From assembly GCA_937952085.1 (NCBI GenBank), contig CALFYQ010000296.1:1-5161 (forward strand): 5,161 nucleotides of DNA. The letters run 5' to 3'. The notes under the pieces are model-generated. The model saw only the letters and a list, made by a program, of their open reading frames with translations, made no database searches and was not told where the DNA came from. Below are positions 1 to 5,161 of this stretch, piece by piece (position 1 is the stretch's first letter; every line of letters starts with the position of its first letter). This stretch comes from an uncultured Paracoccaceae bacterium (GTDB lineage Bacteria > Pseudomonadota > Alphaproteobacteria > Rhodobacterales > Rhodobacteraceae). The position numbers and the translations under genes were made by a program.

Positions 1-604
1 ACCGCTCGTTCTCGATCATGTCGCGCGGCATCAGATGCCGCCGGTTCGAGGTGGCGTAGAAGATCGCGTTCTCCGGCCGACCTTCGATTCCGCCGTCAAG
101 AATCGCCTTCAAACTCTTGTAATGGCTGTCGTCCTTGTCGAATGAAAGATCGTCGCAAAAGAGCAGGAAGCGGTGATCCACACCGCGGATCATCGCCATC
201 AGCCGCTCAAGCGAGGGGATGTCGTCCCGGTGGATCTCGACGAGGGCGAGGTTCCCCGTCTCCGCCGCCACGGCGGCGTGGGCCGCCTTCACCAGCGAGG
301 ACTTGCCCATGCCGCGCGCGCCCCAGAGGAGAGCGTTGTTGGCGGGAAGGCCCGCGGCGAAGCGGCGGGTGTTGTCCATCAGCGTGTCGCGGGCGCGGTC
401 GACGCCGACCAGCAGGCCGAGCGGCACGCGCGAAAGCGAGGCGGCCGGGTCCAGCCGGTCCGGCGCGGTGCGCCAGACATAGGCCTCGGAGGCGCGAAAA
501 TCCGGCGCCGGGCGCGGCGGCGGAGACATCCGGTCGAGCGCGTCGGCGATCCGCTCCAGCGCGGCGGCCTGCCGCGCGGCCTGTTCCAGAGCCGCCTCCG
601 TCAC
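1..604 (-). CDS. DUF815 family AAA-type ATPase, 3' end outside the window
   Basis: This is a predicted cytoplasmic P-loop ATPase of the DUF815 (COG2607) family, whose biological role is unknown. 201 codons are visible; family members usually run to about 280-300 residues, so the C-terminal third is missing. A helical leader (residues 1-26) is followed by a Pro-rich linker and the ATPase core. Walker A is GARGMGKS (95-102, Lys101), preceded by the family hallmark LPANNALLWG. Walker B is FLLFCDDLSF (146-155) and a sensor-1-like stretch is YATSNRRHL (183-191). The start is a GTG at 604-602 overlapping the tatC stop as GTGA. No good Shine-Dalgarno lies just ahead of it, so translation probably depends on ribosomes finishing tatC. 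A later ATG (residue 26, at 529) also lacks a ribosome-binding site and would remove the conserved leader. Codons 149-175 are unusually A+T-rich for this window. Family assignment is firm; function is not known. Confidence 0.9.
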   Translation of the reverse strand, partial: MTEAALEQAARQAAALERIADALDRMSPPPRPAPDFRASEAYVWRTAPDRLDPAASLSRVPLGLLVGVDRARDTLMDNTRRFAAGLPANNALLWGARGMGKSSLVKAAHAAVAAETGNLALVEIHRDDIPSLERLMAMIRGVDHRFLLFCDDLSFDKDDSHYKSLKAILDGGIEGRPENAIFYATSNRRHLMPRDMIENER

Positions 605-1467
605 GACCGCTTCGGCTCCGCCTCGGCCTCATCGTCGTCCTCATCCTCTTCGTCGTCGACCCAGAGGCCGGCGTCGCGCAGCTCTTTCTCGCGCTTTTTC
701 TCGAAGGCGCGGACGAGGTGGATGGAGATTTCGTAGAGCAGATAGATCGGCACGCCGAGGCCGATCTGGCTAATCGGGTCCGGCGGGGTCAGCACGGCGG
801 CGAGCGCGGCGATGCCGACGATGGCGTATTTCCTCTTCGAGGCGAGCGCATCGGCCGAGACGATCCCGGCCCGGCCGAGCAGAGTCAGCAGCACCGGCAG
901 CTGGAAGCACACCCCGAAGGCAAGGATGAACGTCATCATGATGCCGAGATACTCGCCCACCCGCCCGAGGAACTCGGTCGAGGTGCCGACATCGGCGCCG
1001 GTGTTGTTGCCGTAATCGAGGAAGAACCCGAAGGCGAGCGGCGCGACGCCAAAATAGACCAGTGCGGCGCCGCAGAAGAAGAGGACCGGCGTCGCCACCA
1101 GGAACGGCCAGAAGGCCTTCTTCTCGTTCTGGTAGAGGCCCGGCGCGACGAAGCGCCAGAACTGCGTGGCGATGATCGGGAAGGCAAGGAAGAAGCCGCC
1201 GAAGAGCGACAGCTTCATGTCGGTGAAGAACTTTTCCTGGAGCGCCGTGTAGATCAGCTTCGTCTCCAGCCCCCGGTCCACCATGGCGATGCGGAGCGGC
1301 CGGGTCAGGATGTCGAAGAGATCGGTCGCGAAGAAGAAGCAGAGGACGACACAGATCGCGAGGCCGATCAGCGCCTTGATGAGCCGGTCGCGCAGCTCCG
1401 TCAGGTGCTCGATCAGCGGCGCGCGGCTGGCCTCGACCTCATCGTCCTCGGGGGTGGCGTCCTTCAT
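601..1467 (-). CDS. tatC: Sec-independent protein translocase subunit TatC
   Basis: TatC is the polytopic inner-membrane core of the twin-arginine translocase. With TatB it binds RR signal peptides and recruits TatA. The 288-residue protein has the six-helix layout, with segments near 31-47, 87-107, 119-141, 174-199, 214-227 and 232-254. The signal-peptide site is conserved: HLTELRDRL (21-29, Glu24 and Arg26 matching E. coli Glu15 and Arg17) and FVAPGLYQNEKK (106-117, Glu115 matching E. coli Glu103). TPPDPISQ (227-234) carries the conserved Asp230. FQLPV (188-192) has Gln where E. coli has Glu170, a natural variant. The protein is longer than E. coli TatC (258) because of a short acidic N-terminal extension and a strongly acidic cytoplasmic tail (Asp/Glu-dense 271-284). 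It starts 6 bp after the tatB stop with no clear Shine-Dalgarno, so coupling to tatB is likely. Its TGA overlaps the GTG of the DUF815 gene. Confidence 0.97.
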   Translation of the reverse strand: MKDATPEDDEVEASRAPLIEHLTELRDRLIKALIGLAICVVLCFFFATDLFDILTRPLRIAMVDRGLETKLIYTALQEKFFTDMKLSLFGGFFLAFPIIATQFWRFVAPGLYQNEKKAFWPFLVATPVLFFCGAALVYFGVAPLAFGFFLDYGNNTGADVGTSTEFLGRVGEYLGIMMTFILAFGVCFQLPVLLTLLGRAGIVSADALASKRKYAIVGIAALAAVLTPPDPISQIGLGVPIYLLYEISIHLVRAFEKKREKELRDAGLWVDDEEDEDDDEAEAEPKRS

Positions 1468-1473
1468 CGGGGG

Positions 1474-1923
1474 TCAGTCCGATTTCGACGGGGCGTCGGC
1501 CGCGGAGGCGGACGGCGTCGGCGCGGCCGCCGGGGCAGGCGCGGAGGCGACGCCGGCGGCGCCCGCCGCCGCGCCGGCCGCCGCGGCCGGCTTCGGCGCG
1601 GGCGCGGCCGCAGCGCCGACGCGGGCCGCTTCGTTCACCTCGTTCTGGATCGAACGGCCGAATTCCTTGACGCTCTTCGTCACCTGGTTGTCGAAGGGCA
1701 GCTTGTTCAGCTTGGAGCCGGACTTCATCAGGTCCGCCGCGTCGCCGAGATCGGCCTCTCGCGCGGCGTCCTCCATGGTGCGCTGGAAGTCCCGCGCCAT
1801 CGAGCGGGCCTTGCCGACATACTTGCCGACGGTGCGCAGGAGGCCCGGAAGCTCCTTCGGGCCCACCACGATCAGCGCGAGCGCGCCGATGACGACGAGC
1901 TCCGCAAAGCCGATATCGAACAT
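1474..1923 (-). CDS. tatB: Sec-independent protein translocase subunit TatB
   Basis: TatB is a single-span inner-membrane protein that pairs with TatC in the Tat receptor complex. The 149-residue product begins with the TatB signature MFDIGFAELVVIGALALIVV, in which Glu8 is the conserved polar residue at the head of the membrane helix. GPKELP (21-26) is the hinge, followed by a basic amphipathic helix to about residue 55 and a second helical stretch to about 100. Residues 100-149 are an Ala/Pro-rich, low-complexity cytoplasmic tail, typical in looseness but extreme here because the DNA is so G+C-rich; the coding DNA includes two GCGGCCGC sites (1523-1530 and 1604-1611). A strong Shine-Dalgarno, GGAGG at 1934-1930, lies 6 nt before the ATG and fixes the start. 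The MFDIGF opening and gene order separate it from TatA. Confidence 0.96.
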   Translation of the reverse strand: MFDIGFAELVVIGALALIVVGPKELPGLLRTVGKYVGKARSMARDFQRTMEDAAREADLGDAADLMKSGSKLNKLPFDNQVTKSVKEFGRSIQNEVNEAARVGAAAAPAPKPAAAAGAAAGAAGVASAPAPAAAPTPSASAADAPSKSD

Positions 1924-1926
1924 TTC

Positions 1927-1955
1927 CGCCCTCCCAGGGCGCGCCGGCGGGCGCG
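1927..1955 (-). promoter_or_regulatory. Two mutually exclusive hairpins over the tatB ribosome-binding site
   Basis: In the 40-bp gap between tatA and tatB the transcript can form CGCGCC / GGCGCG with a 4-nt loop (1955-1940). It can instead form CGCCC / GGGCG with loop TGGGA (1941-1927), which buries the tatB Shine-Dalgarno. The two share bases 1940-1941, so they compete. Both stems are perfect in the sequence. That they control the TatA:TatB ratio is only an inference, and stems this short arise easily in 70% G+C DNA. Confidence 0.3.
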
Positions 1956-1963
1956 ACCTCGGC

Positions 1964-2170
1964 TCAGACGTTCTCTTTCTTCGGCGTCACGTCGATCGTG
2001 TCCGCCGAGCGGCTCACCGCCGGGGCCTCTTCATCATCCTTCATGCCTTTCTTGAAGGATTTGATGCCCTTGGCGAAGTCGCCCATGATCGAGGAGATCT
2101 TCCCGCGCCCGCCGAACAGCAGGACGGCGAGAAGGACGACGAGTGCGATCTGCATCCAGCCGGGAACCAT
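1964..2170 (-). CDS. tatA: Sec-independent protein translocase subunit TatA
   Basis: TatA is the small inner-membrane protein that multimerises to form the Tat conducting element. The product is 68 residues, shorter than E. coli TatA (89). One membrane helix spans roughly residues 6-19, with Gln7 near its start at the place of E. coli Gln8. FG (19-20) ends the helix. A basic amphipathic helix follows (22-44, including GRGKISSIMG and FKKGM), then an acidic and polar tail. The FGRGKIS hinge replaces the usual FGxxKLP and is the form I associate with Rhodobacterales TatA, so it is not a defect. The ATG at 2170 has AGGGAGA at 2182-2176, about 6 nt upstream, which supports it over Met6. It is the first gene of the tat group and lies 109 bp downstream of the ABC-ATPase stop, so it may have its own promoter; the only TATAAT-like motif I see in the gap is a weak CATATG (2231-2226) without a good -35. 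Confidence 0.95.
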   Translation of the reverse strand: MVPGWMQIALVVLLAVLLFGGRGKISSIMGDFAKGIKSFKKGMKDDEEAPAVSRSADTIDVTPKKENV

Positions 2171-2238
2171 GGCGTTCTCCCTAGTCGCGCGGCGCGCGGG
2201 CCTCCGAGCGCCTTTCCGTTCCTCTCATATGGGATCGG

Positions 2239-2273
2239 CCGCCCCGCGGAAAGAGCGGGGGCTGCGGTTTTTT
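2239..2273 (+). terminator. Intrinsic-terminator-like hairpin with T6, plus-strand orientation
   Basis: On the plus strand an inner stem CCCCGC (2242-2247) / GCGGGG (2255-2260) with loop GGAAAGA is extended, past a GCTG bulge, by CCG (2239-2241) / CGG (2265-2267). It is followed at once by six T (2268-2273). On the minus strand the same hairpin is preceded by A6 and has no T-run after it. It is therefore a poor classical terminator for the ABC gene, although it may slow polymerase or protect the ABC mRNA 3' end. No plus-strand gene is visible to its left. The structure is seen in the sequence; function is inferred. Confidence 0.5.
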
Positions 2274-2279
2274 GGCCGT

Positions 2280-3410
2280 TTACTCTGCGGCCTCCTGCGC
2301 GGCGGAGACCCAGGGGTCGGCGACGCGGCGCTGTTCGCTGCAGGGAAAGAGGTGGCAATGGTCCCGCCGGAGACTGAGCCAGACCCGCGCGCCGGGGGCG
2401 GGCAGGAAGGCGCCGGGCGCGGTGGCGGAGAGGAGCGCGCCGTCATGCTCCATCCGCACGTCGACGAGGCTGAGCGAGCCGACGAAGCGCGCCCGCTCCA
2501 CCGCGCCGGCGGCCGGAACGCCGGTGCGGGCGGTGGCTTCGGGCCGGCCGTTCTCGGCCAGGTCGATCTTCAGGTGCTCGGGGCGGATCACCACCTCGAT
2601 ATCGGCGCCGTCGACGAAGTTGGGCGTGAGGAACCGGCCGAAGGGCGTGTCCATCTGGCGGGCGTCGACGACGCCGTGGATCACGTTCACGTCTGAGAGG
2701 AAGGCCGCCGCCTCCCGGTCCGCCGGCCGGTTGTAGACGTTGTAGGGCGCGCCCTCCTGCACGATCCGGCCGGCGCGCATCAGCGCGATCCGGTCGGCGC
2801 AGCGCATCGCCTCCTCCGGGTCATGGGTCACGAGGAGAACCGCCGCGCCCTCGGCCCTGAGGAGCGAGAGCGCCTCCTCCCGCACCTTGTCGCGGAGCCG
2901 GTTGTCGAGCCCGGAGAAGGGCTCGTCCATCAGGATCGCGCGCGGCTTCGGCGCGAGGGCGCGGGCGAGCGCCACGCGCTGCTGCTCCCCGCCCGAGAGC
3001 ATGTGCGGGAATTTCGGGCCGAAGCCGGAGAGGCCGACCCGCTCCAGCAGCGCCTCCGCCTTCAGGCGCTTGTCGGCGCGGGCGCCGTGGAGGCCGAAGG
3101 CGACGTTGTCGGCCGCGTCGAGATGGGGAAAGAGCGCGAAGTCCTGGAACATCAGGCCGACGGAGCGGCATTCCGGCGGCTCGTGCCGCGCCGGGCCCGA
3201 GACCTCCCGCCCGTCGATCGAGACGGTTCCCTCGTCCTGCCGCTCCACGCCGGCGGCGATGCGCAGCGTCGTCGTCTTGCCGCAGCCGGAGGGGCCGAGC
3301 AGGCAGAGCACCTCGCCCGCCGCAACCTCGATGCTGACGCCGTCCACCACGCGCCTTCCGTCGAAGATGCGCGCGACGCGATCGAGCGCGAGGCGGGGCG
3401 GCGGGGCCAT
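2280..3410 (-). CDS. ABC transporter ATP-binding protein (PotA/FbpC-like, with TOBE region)
   Basis: This is the cytoplasmic ATPase subunit of an import-type ABC transporter, 376 residues, resembling the polyamine, ferric-iron and sugar importer ATPases (PotA, FbpC, MalK group). All nucleotide-binding motifs are intact: Walker A GPSGCGKT (39-46), Q-loop Gln89 in FQDFALFPHL, signature LSGGEQQR (138-145), Walker B RAILMDEP (157-164), D-loop SGLD (166-169) and switch His196 in VTHD. Residues from about 240 to 350 form the C-terminal TOBE-type region (VIRPEHLKI at 274-282), which usually contacts regulators or binds ligand. The ATG at 3410 is preferred because AAAGGGA lies about 3-4 nt upstream and the conserved ABC fold starts soon after; a TTG at 3473 would add 21 unconserved residues. 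No permease or periplasmic binding protein is present, so the substrate cannot be named. It lies 63 bp after the MFS stop, possibly co-transcribed. Confidence 0.92.
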   Translation of the reverse strand: MAPPPRLALDRVARIFDGRRVVDGVSIEVAAGEVLCLLGPSGCGKTTTLRIAAGVERQDEGTVSIDGREVSGPARHEPPECRSVGLMFQDFALFPHLDAADNVAFGLHGARADKRLKAEALLERVGLSGFGPKFPHMLSGGEQQRVALARALAPKPRAILMDEPFSGLDNRLRDKVREEALSLLRAEGAAVLLVTHDPEEAMRCADRIALMRAGRIVQEGAPYNVYNRPADREAAAFLSDVNVIHGVVDARQMDTPFGRFLTPNFVDGADIEVVIRPEHLKIDLAENGRPEATARTGVPAAGAVERARFVGSLSLVDVRMEHDGALLSATAPGAFLPAPGARVWLSLRRDHCHLFPCSEQRRVADPWVSAAQEAAE

Positions 3411-3418
3411 GCTTCCCT

Positions 3419-3439
3419 TTCCGACAGGATTTCTCGGAA
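3419..3439. repeat. Perfect inverted repeat TTCCGA-N9-TCGGAA ahead of the ABC-ATPase gene
   Basis: Arms TTCCGA (3419-3424) and TCGGAA (3434-3439) are exact inverted copies separated by 9 bp. They sit in the 63-bp gap between the MFS stop and the ABC start, with one arm touching the ABC Shine-Dalgarno. It could be a 21-bp operator for a dimeric regulator or an mRNA hairpin that gates ribosome access. The arms are less G+C-rich than the background, which makes chance a little less likely. A second palindromic block, CCGGCC-C-GGCCGG (3455-3467), lies nearer the MFS stop. Confidence 0.35.
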
Positions 3440-3473
3440 TTAGGCATGTAGCAACCGGCCCGGCCGGCCGCAA

Positions 3474-4808
3474 TCACTCCCGCCCTTCGGCGCTGACCCA
3501 GCGCATCAGCACGAGGCCGATGAGGAAAAGGACGACGAGCGGGATCACCCCGATCCGCTGGCTCGCGGTCGCGGCCGTCACCGCGCCGACGAAGAACGGG
3601 GCGAGGAAGCTCGTCGCCCGGCCGGCCAGCGCATAGATGCCGAACGCTTCCGTCATCCGCGCCGGGTCCGCCTGCCGGACCAGCATGGTGCGCGAGGCGG
3701 CCTGGAGCGAGCCGCCCGCCGCGCCGATCACCGCGCCGTAGAGATAGAAGGCGATGGTCGGGAGCGACGAGGGCGCCTCCGCGCTTCCGACCGAGAGGAG
3801 CAGCACCTCGTTCGGCCCGGTGGTGATGGTGAGGCCCGAGACGACGACGAGCGCCGCCGCGCAGGCGACGATGACCGGGCGCGGGCCGGATTTCTGGTCC
3901 CAGATGCCGCCGGCCCAGGCGCCGATCGCCCCGGCGAGGGCGGCGACGATGCCGAAGATTCCGAGTTCGAAGGTGCGCCAGCCGAGGACCCCCGCCGCGT
4001 ATACGCCGCCGAAGGTGTAAAGCCCGTTCAGCGCGTCCCGGTAGAACATCGAGGCGCCGAGATAGGCGAAGAGGCTCCGCTCCCGCGGCAGGGCGCGGAT
4101 CGTCGCCCAGAGCTGGGCGAGCCCCGCCCGCACCGCGCCGACCTTCGGCGCCTTCCGCGCGGCGTCCGGCGTCCAGAGGAAGAAGGGAACCATGAAGACG
4201 AGATACCAGAGCGCCGAGAGGGGCCCGGTCGCCCGCTCCCCCTCGCCCATCGCCGGGTCGAGGCCGAAGACCGGCTGAAGGCCGAGCAGCGTGGCCCCGC
4301 CGCCCGGCCCCGGCACCATGAAGCCGAGCACGATCACGAGGCTGAGGAGCCCGCCCCAATAGCCCATCGCCCAGCCGGAGCCGGAGATGCGGCCGACCTC
4401 CTCCTTGGTGCCGAGCTGCGGCAGGAGCGCGTTGGTGAAGACGGTGGCGAACTCCACCCCGACGAGGCAGAGCACGAAGGAGAGGATGACCGGCAGCGGG
4501 TCCGCCCCCGGCGCGGCGAGCCAGAGCCCGGCCGCGCCGATCACGTAGGCCGCGGAAAAGCCGATGATCCAGGGCCGGCGCGGGCCGCTCGCATCCGCCA
4601 CCGCGCCGAGGATCGGCGCGAGCACGGCGACGATCGCCGCGCCCGCCGCCACGGCGAAGCCCCAGAGCGCCTGTCCCTCGGCCGGGTCCGCCGCCATCCG
4701 CGCCGCGAAATAGGGCGCGAAGATGAAGGTGAGGATCAGCGTGAAGAAGGGCTGCGCCGCCCAGTCGAAGAACATCCAGCCCCAGATCGCCCGCGCCTTG
4801 GCCGACAT
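3474..4808 (-). CDS. MFS transporter, UMF1/Atg22-like (vacuole effluxer-like) family
   Basis: This is a predicted 12-helix inner-membrane transporter of the UMF1 branch of the major facilitator superfamily (COG2270, Atg22-like); the substrate is unknown. From the ATG at 4808 it has 444 residues. Family marks are the N-terminal FFDWAAQPF (13-21) entering helix 1; LGAVADASGPRRPW (67-80), the MFS motif-A-like loop between helices 2 and 3; ISGSGWAMGYWGG (141-153); FYRDALNGLYTFGGVYAAG (255-273); and GGSLQAASRTMLVRQADP (365-382), matching the conserved C-half GGxQAxSR motif. The start is ambiguous. The ATG at 4808 has AAGGGGG (4823-4817) 8 nt upstream and gives the family-like opening MSAKARAIWGW. 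An ATG at 4829 adds seven residues and has only a weak AGGG. It runs divergently from the stress-protein gene and may lead an operon with the ABC ATPase, though an MFS carrier does not need an ATPase. Confidence 0.9.
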   Translation of the reverse strand: MSAKARAIWGWMFFDWAAQPFFTLILTFIFAPYFAARMAADPAEGQALWGFAVAAGAAIVAVLAPILGAVADASGPRRPWIIGFSAAYVIGAAGLWLAAPGADPLPVILSFVLCLVGVEFATVFTNALLPQLGTKEEVGRISGSGWAMGYWGGLLSLVIVLGFMVPGPGGGATLLGLQPVFGLDPAMGEGERATGPLSALWYLVFMVPFFLWTPDAARKAPKVGAVRAGLAQLWATIRALPRERSLFAYLGASMFYRDALNGLYTFGGVYAAGVLGWRTFELGIFGIVAALAGAIGAWAGGIWDQKSGPRPVIVACAAALVVVSGLTITTGPNEVLLLSVGSAEAPSSLPTIAFYLYGAVIGAAGGSLQAASRTMLVRQADPARMTEAFGIYALAGRATSFLAPFFVGAVTAATASQRIGVIPLVVLFLIGLVLMRWVSAEGRE

Positions 4809-4892
4809 CGCCGCAACCCCCTTGTCCATCGCGCGACCCTAGCGCGCGAAGCCCGCTCCGTGCGCGACAATTCTGACAAGGCGGCCACGGGT

Positions 4893-4920
4893 TTGCGCCG
4901 CCGCGCGCGGCGCCTATGTT
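4893..4920 (+). promoter_or_regulatory. Candidate promoter of the universal stress protein gene
   Basis: TTGCGC (4893-4898) and TATGTT (4915-4920) are spaced 16 bp apart, 26 bp before the usp start. They resemble a sigma-70-type -35 and -10, with matches of about 3/6 and 4/6. The spacer holds an exact inverted repeat, GCGCCGC (4895-4901) / GCGGCGC (4907-4913), where a repressor could bind. The rest of the divergent gap has a direct repeat, GACAA at 4866-4870 and 4875-4879. I could not identify a convincing promoter for the leftward MFS gene; TTGTCA (4879-4874) could be a -35 but no fitting -10 follows. Confidence 0.3.
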
Positions 4921-4946
4921 GCCCCTTCAACAACAGGGAGACGCCG

Positions 4947-5161
4947 ATGGATACGCTGCTCGTCGCCACCGACCTTTCCGCGCGGTCGGACCGCGCCGTG
5001 GCCCGCGCCTTCCGCGTCGCGGCGGAGACGGGGGCGCGGCTCGTCGCGCTCGCCGTGGTGGACGAGGAGCTGCCCGAAGCGGCCCGCGCCACGCTGAAGG
5101 CGGAGGCCGAGGCGCATCTCGCCGCCTTGCCCGTCCGCTTCGTCGACGCTGCGAGCGTGCC
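4947..5161 (+). CDS. Universal stress protein (UspA family), 3' end outside the window
   Basis: This is the N-terminal half of a UspA-type protein, a small cytoplasmic alpha/beta protein whose relatives bind ATP or support stress survival. 71 codons are visible; a single Usp domain is about 140-150 residues, and two-domain forms of about 270-300 also exist, so the full length is unknown. MDTLLVATDLSARSDRAVAR (1-20) is the typical first strand and helix, with Asp9 at the nucleotide-site position and the Ser/Asp-Arg-Ala helix start. ARLVALAVVDEE (30-41) is the second strand, followed by a charged helix (43-60) and VRF (63-65) opening the third strand. A clear AGGGAG (4935-4940) lies 6 nt before the ATG. 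It is transcribed away from the MFS gene and shares a gap of about 120-140 bp with it. Confidence 0.85.
   Translation, partial: MDTLLVATDLSARSDRAVARAFRVAAETGARLVALAVVDEELPEAARATLKAEAEAHLAALPVRFVDAASV

Noticed and set aside
899..913. Gln189 in TatC FQLPV where E. coli has Glu170, as a possible loss of function.
   Set aside because: FQLPV is a common natural form of this TatC motif, and the other key residues (Glu24, Arg26, Glu115, Asp230) are intact.
1495..1625. Very G+C-rich repetitive stretch in tatB that looks like a tandem repeat.
   Set aside because: It has no fixed repeat unit and is explained by Ala/Pro codons of the TatB tail.
142..2055. A 637-codon open frame on the plus strand, antisense to DUF815, tatC and tatB.
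   Set aside because: Its translation is Arg/Gly/Pro- and charge-rich low complexity with no recognisable domain, and it lies opposite genes with clear family motifs. Long empty antisense frames are expected at about 70% G+C.
2044..2170. Missing FGxxKLP motif in TatA, suggesting a degenerate copy.
   Set aside because: FGRGKIS is the form I associate with Rhodobacterales TatA; the helix, Gln7, hinge and amphipathic helix are all present.
1998..2736. Plus-strand open frames opposite tatA and the 3' end of the ABC gene.
   Set aside because: No plausible ribosome-binding site or domain, and the frames run through the terminator-like hairpin into antisense of a well-supported gene.
3411..3473. 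A TTG-started 21-residue N-terminal extension of the ABC ATPase.
   Set aside because: The extension resembles no ABC domain, and the ATG at 3410 has a good Shine-Dalgarno.
2821..4359. A 512-codon minus-strand open frame crossing from the MFS gene into the ABC gene.
   Set aside because: It is an out-of-frame reading of both real genes: the other frames carry all Walker, signature and UMF1 motifs, while this one is Arg/Gly/Ala-rich noise.

Overview
The window is about 70% G+C with strongly G/C-ending codons. It carries a compact minus-strand block and one plus-strand gene at the right edge. The TatA variant (FGRGKIS instead of the enterobacterial FGTKKL), the tatA-tatB-tatC order followed by a DUF815 ATPase, and the high G+C all point to an alphaproteobacterium, most likely of the Rhodobacteraceae/Rhodobacterales. 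That placement comes from family knowledge; no search was run.

Reading the minus strand in its direction of transcription (right to left), the genes are: a UMF1/Atg22-like major-facilitator transporter (4808 to 3474); a lone ABC-transporter ATPase with a C-terminal TOBE-type region (3410 to 2280); tatA (2170 to 1964); tatB (1923 to 1474); tatC (1467 to 601); and the first two thirds of a DUF815 AAA-type ATPase that leaves the window at base 1 (from a GTG at 604). Spacing tightens along the block: 63, 109, 40 and 6 bp, then a 4-bp overlap (GTGA) between tatC and DUF815. On the plus strand, transcribed away from the transporter gene, the first 71 codons of a universal stress protein start at 4947.

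TatA, TatB and TatC together form the twin-arginine translocase, which moves folded proteins across the inner membrane. TatB and TatC recognise the RR signal peptide and TatA supplies the conducting oligomer. DUF815 is a conserved ATPase of unknown role, translationally coupled here to tatC. The two transporter genes upstream have no obvious link to Tat and may be a separate unit. The ABC ATPase has no permease or binding protein in view.

Non-coding space is small and no gap between genes exceeds about 140 bp. The gaps hold a terminator-shaped hairpin plus T6 that reads on the plus strand between tatA and the ABC gene, with no plus-strand gene to its left in the window; two mutually exclusive hairpins over the tatB ribosome-binding site; a perfect 6-bp inverted repeat beside the ABC-gene ribosome-binding site; and a divergent promoter region before the stress-protein gene. 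I see no mobile element, CRISPR array, tRNA or rRNA. I found no convincing new multi-gene system: this is mostly ordinary chromosomal core DNA with a few regulatory details worth checking.
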